From NCBI GenBank assembly GCA_030549335.1, contig CM060191.1:55253947-55317946 (forward strand): a stretch of DNA of 64,000 bases, read 5' to 3'. Below are positions 45,443 through 56,262 of this stretch, in pieces. The position numbers and the translations under genes were made by a program. Position 1 is the first letter of the stretch, and the number at the start of each line of letters is the position of its first letter. Source of the stretch: Pontederia crassipes. Its lineage: Eukaryota > Streptophyta > Magnoliopsida > Commelinales > Pontederiaceae. A model generated the notes under the pieces. That model saw nothing but the letters and a program-made list of their open reading frames with translations. It ran no database searches and was not told the origin of the DNA.

Positions 45443-46312
45443 GAACAAGGGACTCTGACATACTTGTTGTGCCATGCAAAGAGAAAAAATGAACGCCCCA
45501 TTTTGTCATTGTCAACATTTATACACGTTGAGGACCAAGGAGAAAACTCTTGGGCTACCCACATTTTGACGTTCATATTCATATCATTAATTTTATTTCT
45601 AATTGATTGGTAATTGGTACCATACCTTGATTTTGCCTTTAGAGAAAAGTAGTCCGCATGGTGCTTATGGATTCTTCAAATGGTGTGATCCTCTTATGGA
45701 ACACAATAGCACAGTTGTTATACCTCGATAATTAAGAAAGTGTGAAAGATCATAAGGAAGTGTTAAACGGCTCAAGTGTGAGAGAGGGAGTTCTCTATTT
45801 TCTTTTATGAATGTTATTTGGTTTGATTTTAATTAAGCTCGTATAATTAGATGATCTACAAGGTTCGAGATGGATATCATACTTTGTTATAAAGATGCAT
45901 TTTGTGCTTTATCCGAAGTATGTTTATGTGAACTATGTTCATTCTTTTATTTATCACTATTTTGTTGTGCTATTTTCAAATAATTAGGCTTGTTGTGTTG
46001 TGAAGCCGAGAAATTAACAAAGCTCTTTCATCTTCATGTTCTCAGCAAATATATATCCTTTGCAATTTATAGATTCATCTAGATTATAATGTATATTTAT
46101 TGATGAAACCAAAACAAATGGTAAAGTAACAATACGACATTTAACTATATTTTTGAAATATTGAGATATTTTGACATTTATTCAGAAAATAAACTACCTT
46201 TTCTAACCTAATCATAGAGTTATTCCTTATCGCTTATTATTACGAAAAGAGAGATCACATGAACACAGAAGAACACAGAAAATAAGGGGCGGCTCTTTTT
46301 GTTATAAAATAA

Positions 46313-46440
46313 TGATGATTACAAGGATGAATCTTTGTCTGGACCCTTAGAAAGTTTATATAGGCACTCTTCAAACCGATTGATACTCTGAATTAATCTC
46401 CAAAATAAGACATTTATCTCGTGATAAGAAAATAAATTAA
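46313..46440 (-). repeat. copia LTR remnant related to the 5818 element
   Basis: In complement this matches the LTR of the copia element at 5818. Shared blocks are attacaag, ggaccc-ttaga-agtttatata, ggcactc, aataagaca-aataggaca, and aataaattaatt. Only the middle of the LTR is recognisable. The flanking stretches 45443-46312 and 46441-47626 have no supported gene. Open frames at 46635-47078 on both strands lack any known motif. Confidence 0.5.
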
Positions 46441-47626
46441 TTCTGAATCACATATAGAATACCTTTAAAAATTTTCGCTCATAGAGCTCCGTCCCCTTGC
46501 AACCCCCGCAGAGGGATTCCCTCTTGACCACTCACATACTCGCTGATCGGACAGCGAGACCTCGTAGAAAAATTCTACTAAAGCGCGTAAGGAGACCACA
46601 TAAGATTACAACTCAGTTTAAATTCAAGACATTATCAATATAAAAAAAAAACTAAAAATAAATGACACTTTCCCTCGTGAATCATGATATTCGCAATGAA
46701 AAATTGGCTCCGCGCAATCGAGGTAAATGAAATTAGTAAGAAAAGGTCTCGTCTCCCTTTCTTCTCCCCAATAAATTTGAAAAGCCCAAACGAGCACTTG
46801 TTAAGTCTAACGAGTGGTCTTCCTTGTTTGAAAGGTCGAGTGGTTTGTGATTTGTGCCTCGAGGTCACACACTGCAGTGCAGTGCAGGCGATGTCAATGT
46901 TCATGTTGCCTTTGGAGAAGGGCAGGGGCACCGACGCACGCCCACGCCCACAACACCCATTTTGCCCTTCGTCACGAAGACCCACCAAAATGGGCGAGGC
47001 GCGTTTGAAATAAGACGAGGGAACTCTCGTGGCCCCCTCTCGCCCTACGCAGGAAAAATAAAAAGTGGCGTACAATAATATATTAATATAGGGTGGTCTG
47101 CATTTTAATTTAAAACAGCGACATAAATATTTTTTTTTAAAAAGTGTTACCGAAGAAAAAGAAAGTGTACAACTTTTTCTCGTCGGGTTCCGCCCATCAA
47201 CCCTTTTTCCCTGTCAATAAAGTGGACTTTCATTGTCTCATAAACTAGTCTTCTTTTATTTATTTATATATATATAGTTAAATACTGTTTCGGTCAATTA
47301 TTATCTTTAAAAAGTAATAACGATACAATATTATGTATATTAAAAAATACATCAATATGGGCATCCACAGCGATTGCTTCGAGACCAAGATGCTGATGCA
47401 ACACCAAATGGTTCCAAAAGTATTAAATCGTCAAGAAACGTGCAGACAAAAAATATGTATTAAAAAGATAGACATTTCTATTTGCAAATCAAGAAAAGTT
47501 CAAATTCTATTTATGACTCGTTTTTATTTCCTACTGATCACGAGACTTTGCGTTCACTGGAAAGTTTGTTTTTTTTTAACGTTTTACATTGCATAAATAA
47601 ATATCTCATTGTGATAGTTTTACTCC

Positions 47627-47780
47627 AGGGCTCTGTTTGGATCAACTCTAATTTACGAATTTTAGTTCTAGGAAGTAATTAGATGTGATGTAAAAGTTCT
47701 GATGTAGTGTTTGGCAAAGTTCTCCATTCAGATTGGGATGATTTGACGTTTAAATGTCCGCAAGTTAGATAAAGTTCGGA
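47627..47780. mobile_element. left half of a MITE-like element split by the gypsy insertion
   Basis: Starts near cagggctctgtttggat. The other half lies at 56140-56262 and ends atccaaacacaacctag, whose complement is ctaggttgtgtttggat. The partial inverted termini and the gypsy TSD between them indicate nested insertion. No clear TSD for the MITE itself was found. Confidence 0.5.
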
Positions 47781-49501
47781 TGTAACGCTTTCAAATCGAC
47801 CAACGCCACGTGGCTTGATCTCTCCGAAGGCGCTACGAAGACACAATAACTATGACCAATAATTGACTAAAACTTTATAAAAGCGATGATAAATCAGTAA
47901 TAAGGATAAAAGAGAAAACATCAGATATCAAATAGCGGAAGTCTCAAAATGCTACAAAGTCTCCATAATAGGAATCATATAAGAATTACATCAGAGTTCA
48001 TAATATAGAAAAGATAACTAGACCCTTTGTCAATTCATGTGATTTATTATCGCTCGAGCTGATCGCAGCACACGATCTCATCACCATCACTGACCTGGCC
48101 ATATGAAAATCAACACAAGGGAGGAGGTCCTCCCGTAAGCTATACAGCCTAGTGGGAATACATAAAGTACTCAATGCATAACAATAAATAGCAATAGTCA
48201 GAATCAATAATCGTTGATAACAAGGTCAAGTAGTGAGTATAAGATCATTCGATTTGAGATATCACTAGATAAGAGATGATAAAGATCATGAATCATATAA
48301 TCATGAGGAGTTACAGTATTCATTCTGGATTAACAATCATGCTTCACTTATCATCATCATACTCATGTCATTTGTACAATACTCTTTATGCTTGTACTTC
48401 TTTCTTAGCATTACATGACTTTGAGTGCCTTTGACATGTGAGGGTTTTACGCCGAGCAACAAATATAGCCTTGTGCAGTCAATGGGTGATCAAGCCATGA
48501 CTAAGGGAGCGACCCTTCACGATAAGCACTTAGCATAAGCTGGCCACCCTCCCTTTATCTCTTTACCTTTCTTGCTTTAATCTCTTTATCAATTCATAAC
48601 TCCTTCATTCGATAAGGTGATTGGATCAATGGACAGATCAATAGCAAGATCAAGGATTCAGTCACAAAATATTTCAATCAGCAGGGTGTAGCACATCACA
48701 CTCATGGAAAGAATCTAGACCAAATCAACAAACAATATGCATTCTGGTCAAGGTTCGGTCGACCGGTCCTTACTGGTCGGTCGACCGATTTCTCTACACA
48801 GGTCGATCGATATCTCAGATCGGTCGACCGGTCGCAGTGAAAACAGAATCGGACAAAATGCGATTTTCAGCGATTTTCAATCCAAAAATGAAATCAATGC
48901 ATACAAACAATCATCTAAGCATGCATGACTAATACAGAACACATCTAGGGTCATAAGGAATCATAAAACAAGAATCAAACACAAGAACACAATCAATCAT
49001 CCATTTTTCACATCCTTCCATTAATCAAGAACACATTCCAAGGTAAAAACCCTAATTCCATACTATTGCTAATTAAATTATGCAGGAGGATTTCGGATTC
49101 ACCCATCTTTTTCCGTGATTGATCCTAACTTAAACATTTTCGATCACCGATAATCACCCTCCTCTTGTCGTTCTCCACCTACGAAGCATTCCGATTGGAG
49201 AATGGAGTAAGGGGATGATGCTAAAACCAAAGGAAGTACAGAAATGAAGAAGAACCTATTACAATGCTCCTGAATGGCACATGAGTAGCCTTCTTGATGG
49301 CAAAGAGACAAATGGAGAGGAAAATGGGTTATCCAAGAGGGGTTTGGATGGGAGGGAATGTTTACATTACCCTTTTTTATCTTATTCATAATCTTATCCA
49401 CTCATGGTTGTCCTCTCTTGATCTTATCCACATATTTATCCATTTAATTATTTATTTATATACTTTATTTTATATTCTTTCATTTTTTTTCAGGTGTTAC
49501 A
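47781..49501 (-). repeat. gypsy 3' LTR (left, minus orientation)
   Basis: A 1,721-bp LTR, plus-strand edges tgtaacgctttc and caggtgttaca. It is highly similar to the right LTR for most of its length. Relative to the right copy it has lost about 16 bp that include the TATA box (near 49337). It keeps an extra ~22-bp unit in the ggtcgaccg array. Confidence 0.92.
48753..48836. repeat. palindromic word array in the gypsy LTR
   Basis: The palindromic core cggtcgaccg recurs three times, with a related ggtcgatcgat copy, over about 85 bp. The right LTR has a shorter array at 55399-55460. Confidence 0.8.
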
Positions 49502-49504
49502 TCA

Positions 49505-49520
49505 TTACCCCCTTAAAAGA
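49505..49520 (-). other. polypurine tract of the gypsy element
   Basis: In element orientation this reads ttttaagggggtaatga directly before the 3' LTR. The G-run matches the position of a plus-strand primer. Confidence 0.7.
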
Positions 49521-49542
49521 AAATTCGTCCTCGAATTTTGCA

Positions 49543-50076
49543 CTAAGTAGAGGTCTTACCAAATAGATGTGGGAACTCCTGGTACATCTCTGACTCGAGT
49601 TCCCATGTGGCCTCATCGTCGTGATGAAAACGCCAGACTCTGACCATAGGCACATCTCTATTCTTTTGGCGTTGTACCTTCCGTTTCACTATATGCGTCG
49701 GATACTCCGCGAAAGTCAAATCCGTAGCTAGATTTGGCTCTTCGATCTGTAAGACATTAGCAGTTTCATGCTTGTACTTCTTAAGCATGGAAACATGAAA
49801 CACATTATGCACTCGTCCATAGGAAGGTGGCAAGGCTAACCTGCATGCTGCTTCACCTACTAACTCCAATACCTCGAAGGTTCCCACATACTGAGGGCTG
49901 AGCTTCCCTCGTTTACTGAACCTCATAACTCCTTTCATAAGAGACACCTTCAGCAGGACCTGATCACCAACCTGGAAAATTTGCTCACGTATGCCCTTAT
50001 TAGCATAACTCTTTTGTCTTCCCTGAGCTGCCCTCATCCTCTGCTTGACCAGCTTCATTTTCTCAGCCTCCTTCAC
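49543..50076 (-). pseudogene. gypsy integrase C-terminal and chromodomain-like region
   Basis: A 177-residue open stretch: MKEAEKMKLVKQRMRAAQGR, then VGDQVLLKVSLMKGVMRFSK, then VHNVFHVSMLKKYKHETANV. It ends with the chromodomain-like YPTHIVKRKVQRQKNRDVPM, VRVWRFHHDDEATWELESEM. Chromodomains of this group are thought to guide insertion towards heterochromatin. The frame is intact over this segment. Confidence 0.85.
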
Positions 50077-51055
50077 TTCATCTTCACTTCCTCTTTGCTC
50101 ATGACTTTCTCTTCATCGACTTCACCCAAATGAGCGAGTGAGCGACAAGGCCTACCATATAAAGTCTCAAAGGGCGCCATACCGATACTGGAATGGTAGC
50201 TATTATTATAAGTAAATTCAATCAGATGAATGTGCTCATCCCAGTTGCCTTGCCAATCTAGTGCACATGCTCGCAACATATCCTCTAATGTCTGAATAGT
50301 CCTCTCAGACTGCTCATCGGTCTGAGGATAGAAAGCGGTGCTGAAATTCAGTCTCGTGCCAAAAGCCTCTTGCATGCTCTTCCAGAATCTGACAGTGAAT
50401 CTGGGGTCTCGGTCAGAAACAATCAATGCTGGAATGTCGTGTAGTCTAATCACCTCTCTAACATATAAGTCCAGCAGACTCTCTACCGATTATTTTCACC
50501 GGATAGGAATGAAGTGTGTCGCCTTCATGAATATGTCTACCACCACCCATATAGCATCATGACCCTTCTTAGACCTGGGTAAGTTGGATACAAAATCCAT
50601 AGTGATATTATTCAACTTCCACTGTGGAATATCTAGAGGCTTCAATTTCTCATATGGCCTCTGATACTCAATCTTCACCTGCTTGCACACTAGGCATTTA
50701 GACACATACTCAGCTATCTCCCTCTTAATGTCAAGCCACCAATAGTTACGCTGTACATCTTAGTGCTTCCAAGATGGATGGCGAACTCAGACTTATGGCA
50801 CTCATCCATTACTTCCCATCTAATGGTGTCATATGAGGGAACCAATAATCTGTCCCTATACCGAATTCCTCCATCTGCTGACACCTGGAAGTCCTTCGAC
50901 TCCTGTTGACATCTCTTCAACACTTTTTGGTACTCAGGATCCTCCTTCTGAGCAACTATGATCCTGTCAATCATACTGAGCCTCATTTGATGCATCATCC
51001 ACAACGCTTCATTACTGTCAAGTCTAGGACACCACCGATCTATCTCCTGTAACAT
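50073..51055 (-). pseudogene. gypsy integrase (zinc-binding domain and DDE core)
   Basis: Segments 51055-50714, 50705-50496 and 50453-50073. The HHCC domain shows ECHKSEFAIHLGSTKMY and KCLVCKQVK. A small deletion with frameshift lies between them near 50750. The core shows ITMDFVSNLPRSKKGHDAIW (first Asp), ALIVSDRDPRFTVRFWKSMQ (second Asp) and YPQTDEQSERTIQTLED (Glu). Stops near 50490 separate the core halves. Confidence 0.88.
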
Positions 51056-51094
51056 CTCGTACTCTTGTACCCTGATGTATGCTAGTGAACCTTC

Positions 51095-52513
51095 TCATTT
51101 TCTACTCAGCGCATCTGTCACTAAATTTGCTTTACCAGGATGATAATTAATAGCAAATTCATAATCCTTCAGAAATTCCAACCAATGGCGCTGTCTCATG
51201 TTAAGGTCCCTCTGATAAAAAATAGATTTGAAACTCTTATGATCTGTGAAGACCTCAAAAGTCTCTCCATACAGATAGTGTCTCCAAATCTTCAAAGCAA
51301 AAACTATAGCAGCTAGCTACAGGTCATGTGTGGGGTAGTTAACATCATGCTTCTTCAGTTAGCGTGAAGCATAGGCCACTACTTTATCATGCTGCATCAG
51401 CACACACCCTAAGCCTGTCCCACATGTATCACTGTAGACTACATATCCTTCACTGCCCGTCAAAATGGTGAGGACATGTGCTGATATCAAACGATCTTTC
51501 AATGTCTGAAAGTTCTGTTCACACTTATCAGACCAGATGAACTTCTCCGCTTTCTTCGTGAGGTTCGTGAGTGGTGTTGCGATCTTGGAGAAGTCTCTGA
51601 CGAACCTCCTGTAATAGCCTGCTAGTCCCAGAAAACTGCGGATCTCGGATGCATTCTTCGGCTTTGGCCAATTAGTCACTACTTCCACTTTTGTGAGGTC
51701 CACTGGAAATATGATCTCCTTCAGTCAAAACTCGCATTTCGAGAGTTTTCCGTAAAGTTTGTGTTGGCGTAGAGTCTCCAACACTATCCTGAGATGCTCT
51801 CGATGCTGATCTGGGCTGGATGAGTAAATCAGGATGTCATCCATAAACACTATGACGAATTGATCCAGATGGGACCGAAAGATCCTATTCATCATATCTA
51901 TAAACGTTGCAGGAGCGTTCGTCAATCCAAATAGCATTACTAAAAACTCATAATGCTCATACCTAGACCGAAAGGTTATCTTCGGTATGTCTTCCTCAGC
52001 AACCCTCAACTGATGATAACCACTTCGCAGATCGATTTTGAAAAATATGGATGCCTTGGACAACTGGTCAAAAAGATCATCGATGTGGGGTAGAGGGTAC
52101 TTGTTTTTCATCGTCACCTTATTGAGCATCTTGTAATCAATGCAAAGCCGCATCGACCCATCTTTCTTCTTAACAAACAATACAAGCGCTCCCCACGGTG
52201 AGACAATCGGCCGGATGAAACCTTTGTCTAATAATTCCTGTATCTGCTTCTTCAACTTAAGCATCTCGACAGGTGCCATGCGGTACGGTGCCTTAGATAT
52301 AGGTGCGGTTCCAGGTAGTAGCTCGATCTTGAAGTCTATCTCCCGCCTCGGTGATAGTCCTGAAGTATCTTCAGGGAAAATATCTGGAAATTCACGCACT
52401 ACATCTATCTGCTGCAGTGTGGTGGCCGGTGCATCGATCTTTACCACACTTGTCAAGTATGCACAGCATCCTCTCTGGAGCATCTTCTGAGCCTTCATAG
52501 TTGAGACAATCAC
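51095..52513 (-). pseudogene. gypsy reverse transcriptase and RNase H
   Basis: Segment 52513-51725 is [42 protein letters not shown], then [20 protein letters not shown], and the catalytic [10 protein letters not shown] stop and a deletion of about a dozen residues follow near 51725. The thumb and RNase H then run through 51703-51359 (RSFLGLAGYYRRFVRDFSKI, EGYVVYSDTCGTGLGCVLMQ) and 51295-51095 ([37 protein letters not shown]). Two further stops separate these pieces. Confidence 0.9.
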
Positions 52514-52621
52514 CTTCTTGCTTTCTGATGGAGTACCCCTGATGACTGCCTTCGGCTTGTCCTATGCATCTATAGTGATCTTCTTTTGCTTACAGTGTAG
52601 AACTGCATCATGGTAAAAAAG

Positions 52622-53055
52622 TCAATCCATTCTTAGGATGACATCATAGTCTGTCATCAAGATGACAATAAGATCTGCAGAAAAATTTTTCTTTTCCACG
52701 GTGACTGTTACATTCGGAATGTACCTAGCCGTGTGAAGATCTCCCATGTGGGTGCTCATCCTCATGGCATGAGACATCTGTTGTAACAACAAGCCAAGGA
52801 CTTGGGCATACGACTCCGAAATAAACGAGTGCATGGCCCCTGAATTAAATAAGATAACAGCAAGCATATCAGTAATAGGAAGGGTACATCTGATAACATT
52901 GTTATCATTCTGAGCAGCATTTGCCTCCATATGGTGCACCCTGCCCTGGACCACGGGGTTTGCACCTCCGACGCCCCGATTATCACGACCTCTCCTAGCC
53001 AACTGGGGACAGTTTCGGACAAAATGTCCGAACTGTCTACACTAGATGCACGCAC
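52622..53055 (-). pseudogene. gypsy aspartic protease and zinc knuckle
   Basis: A degenerate CCHC knuckle precedes it (CRQFGHFVRNCPQLARRG, with a stop inside). The protease active site reads LFNSGAMHSFISESYAQVLG, with Asn where the catalytic Asp should be. It ends with TDYDVILRMD, the usual flap-to-RT linker motif in altered form. It would be inactive as read. Confidence 0.8.
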
Positions 53056-53247
53056 CAGCCTCCTGTGACATTCACCATCATGATATCGCTCACAATAAGG
53101 ACAGGGAGGCCTCTATTGCACTACTAGTGCATGTGGCTGAGGCTGACGAGGAGGAGGTGGTAACTGTCTCAGAGGCTATTACACAGAACGTGAGTTAATT
53201 TCTACCCTTTAACACATTCTTAATTAAGATTTTTGGAGTCTTTATAC

Positions 53248-54114
53248 CTAAAGCAGTGTTGGTGCTGGGCGCTGACGAGGTTGAGCATAACGAGGGGCCT
53301 TTCTCTGGTGATAATGCCTATAGCAGTGATCGCGACGATCGTCGCTCCTGAACGATCGGCGATCTTCGAACCGAGGTCGTTGTTGCTCTGCTGGCTTGGC
53401 TAGGGCTTTTGCTTTGCGCTCAGCCTGGTCCCTCTCCATGCGAGTAGCCAGTCTCACTGCCTTCTTCAAAGTGTCATAGTCCCCAGATATGACTTCAGTC
53501 TTCAATTCCTGTTGCAATCCATTAAAGAACTTATTTGCCCTGATGCGCTCCACAAATGGCATTGGACAGTACTGCTCCAGCGTAACGAATTGAGTGTGGT
53601 ATTCCACCATAGTCATAGTTCTCTGCACAAGCTCCAAAAACTCCTCATGTTTACTGACCCGCTTGTGCTCAGGGGTGTAGCGATCAACAAACGCCTGCTT
53701 AAACTCTACCCATGGTATCTCCTCTTCCTCCAGTCCTCTAAATCTGGTGGCTCTCGTGGTCTTCCACCATCTCATAGCAGTGTCAGTAATCATGTGGACA
53801 ACATATAACACCTTGCGCTCTTCAGCACACCTCATCAACTTAAATATGCGATCCAATGTCTCTATCCATTGCTCTGCCTTAAATAAATTCGCCTTGCCCT
53901 CGAACTGTGGCGGATGAAGTCTCAAGAATGCCTGAATAGAGTCCTCGGGATCCTCTTGTCGAGGTTCCCGTGTGCGACGTCTGGTCACGGGCTGGCTTCC
54001 TCCAATTTGATGACCCTCCAGTGGGTTAGTCTCGTCAACGTACTCATCCTGCACTTGCGCCTTCGCACTGCGGCCTCGTCCTCGACCGCGGGTGGGGGTG
54101 CGGCCTCGACCACG
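53248..54114 (-). pseudogene. gypsy gag
   Basis: The frame runs from an Arg/Gly-rich N-terminus (RGRGRTPTRGRGRGR, no ATG visible) through SIQAFLRLHPPQFEGKANLF, AEQWIETLDRIFKLMRCAEE, ATRFRGLEEEEIPWVEFKQA and YCPMPFVERIRANKFFNGLQ. This is the retrotrans_gag fold. It ends QRPAPTLL with a stop at 53248. About 60 bp of unrelated sequence sits between this stop and the knuckle region. Confidence 0.88.
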
Positions 54115-54408
54115 GCCCCGTTCTCGGCCTCACTAGGCTAAGATATGTGAATAAGTGATTGGGCCCTCTGGCGCTTCAGGAGCAATACGGGCCGACCCGG
54201 CCTCCTACTCCTGGATACTTTCTGATCGCCTCGACATCCTTATCCTTTAACCATGAAAGAACAATACATTCAAAACTAATACCATATAATAAACATGAAT
54301 TTGACTTACAGTCCTCTTTTGGTGGAGAGTGTGACGATAGCTCAGCGATAGCACATGAACCTTTCTTATACCATACTATACAATAAGACATCAAAAGAGT
54401 CCGAACAG

Positions 54409-54422
54409 CGACTCTGATACCA
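54409..54422 (-). other. primer-binding site of the gypsy element
   Basis: In element orientation, tggtatcagagtcg begins a few bases inside the 5' LTR edge. This is the initiator tRNA-Met type site usual for Tekay-like elements. Confidence 0.85.
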
Positions 54423-54426
54423 TAAA

Positions 54427-56139
54427 TGTAACGCCCCCAAATAGACCAAATGCCATGTGGCGAGGATCTCTCCGAAGGCGCTACGAAGACACAATAACTA
54501 TGACCAATAATTGACTAAAACTTTATAAAAGCGATGATAAATCAGTAATAAGGATAAAAGAGAAAACATCCGATATCAAATAGCGGAAGTCTCAAAATGC
54601 TACAAAGTCTCCATAATAGGAATCATATAAGAATTACATCAGAGTTCATAATATAGAAAAGATAACTAGACCCTTTGTCAATTCATGTGATTTATTATCG
54701 CTCGAGCTGATCGCAGCACACGATCTCATCACCATCACTGACCTGGCCATATGAAAATCAACACAAGGGAGGAGGTCCTCCCGTAAGCTATACAACCTAG
54801 TGGGAATACATAAAGTACTCAATGCATAACAATAAATAGCAATAGTCAGAATCAATAATCGTTGATAACAAGGTCAAGTAGTGAGTATAAGATCATTCGA
54901 TTTGAGATATCACTAGATAAGAGATGATAAAGATCATGAATCATATAATCATGAGGAGTTACAGTATTCATTCTGGATTAACAATCATGCTTCACTTATC
55001 ATCATCATACTCATGTCATTTGTACAATACTCTTTATGCTTGTACTTCTTTCTTAGCATTACATGACTTTGAGTGCCTTTGACATGTGAGGGTTTTACGC
55101 CGAGCAACAAATATAGCCTTGTGCAGTCAATGGGTGATCAAGCCATGACTAAGGGAGCGACCCTTCACGATAAGCACTTAGCATAAGCTGGCCACCCTCC
55201 CTTTATCTCTTTACCTTTCTTGCTTTAATCTCTTTATCAATTCATAACTCCTTCATTCGATAAGGTGATTGGATCAATGGATAGATCAATAGCAAGATCA
55301 AGGATTCAGTCACAAAATATTTCAATCAGCAGGGTGTAGCACATCACACTCATGGAAAGAATCTAGACCAAATCAACAAACAATATGCATTCTGGTCAAG
55401 GTTCGGTCGACCGATTTCTCTACACCAGTTGACCGATATCCCAGATCGATCGATCAGTCGCAATGAAAATAGAATCGGACAGAATGCGATTTTCAATGAT
55501 TTTCAATCCAGAAATGAAATCAATGCATACAAATAATAAACATGGAGGACTAATAAAGGACACATCTAGAGTCATAAGGAATCATAAAACAAGAATCAAA
55601 CACAAGAACACAATCAATCATCCATTTTCGACATCCTTCCATTAATCAAGAATATATTCCAAGGTAAGAACCCTAATTCCATACTATTGCTAATTAAGTT
55701 ATGTAGTGGGATTTCGAATTCACCCACCTTTTTTCGTGATTGATCCTACCTTGAACCTTTTCGATCACCGATAATCACCCTCCCTTGTCGTTCTCCACCT
55801 ACGAAGCATTCCGATTGGAGAAAGGAGTAAGGGGATGATGCTAAAACCAAAGGAAGTGCAGAAATAAAGAAGAACCTATTACAATGCTCCTGAATGACAC
55901 ATGAGTAGCCTTCTTGATGGCAAAAGAACAAATGGAGAGGAAAATGGGTTATATCCAAGAGAGGGTCTCTTTATATAGGGGTTTGGATGGGAGGGAATGT
56001 CTACATTACCTTTTTTGATCTTATCCATAACCTTATCCACTCATGGCTGTCATCTCTTGATCTTATCCACATATTTATCCATTTAATTATTTATTTATAT
56101 ATTTTATTTTATATTCTTTCATTTTTTCCAAGTGTTACA
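54427..56139 (-). repeat. gypsy 5' LTR (right, minus orientation)
   Basis: A 1,713-bp LTR, plus-strand edges tgtaacgccccc and caagtgttaca. It retains the TATA box at 55971-55978, read as ctatataa on the minus strand, and carries the shorter ggtcgaccg array. Confidence 0.92.
55971..55978 (-). promoter_or_regulatory. TATA box of the gypsy 5' LTR
   Basis: The minus strand reads ccctatataaagagac, a good TATA box in the direction of element transcription. The matching sequence is deleted from the other LTR. Confidence 0.7.
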
Positions 56140-56262
56140 TCGAAAGAATTAAGAGTTTTAACCGAACGAAAATTTCCGTGGGTACCATGGGAACTTTCGT
56201 AGGTGTTTGGGAAAATTTGCGTAAATTTCACCCACAAATTCTCATCCAAACACAACCTAGGG
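56140..56262. mobile_element. right half of the split MITE-like element
   Basis: Continues the element interrupted at 47780 and ends tctcatccaaacacaaccta. It carries hairpin-prone ggtaccatgggaactttcgt sequence and no frame. Confidence 0.5.

Larger units (their letters stand above)
47781..56139 (-). mobile_element. Ty3/gypsy LTR retrotransposon, Tekay-like chromovirus
   Basis: An 8,359-bp element in minus orientation: 5' LTR at 54427-56139, primer site, gag, protease, RT-RNase H, integrase, chromodomain-like tail, polypurine tract and 3' LTR at 47781-49501. Flanking 5-mers tcgga and tcgaa form a nearly intact TSD. The LTR start tgtaacgc and the C-terminal module (PMVRVWRFHHDDEATWELES, then FPHLFG) are typical of the Tekay/Del branch. 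The pol region has several stops and small deletions, so this copy is inactive. Confidence 0.92.

Noticed and set aside
46635-47078. Long overlapping open frames on both strands
   Set aside because: No motif, no splice structure and mirrored frames in a GC-richer patch suggest chance openness.
47998-48207. 69-codon frame present in both gypsy LTRs (also 54646-54855)
   Set aside because: The duplication is simply the two LTRs. No known domain is visible and LTRs of this group are not known to code.
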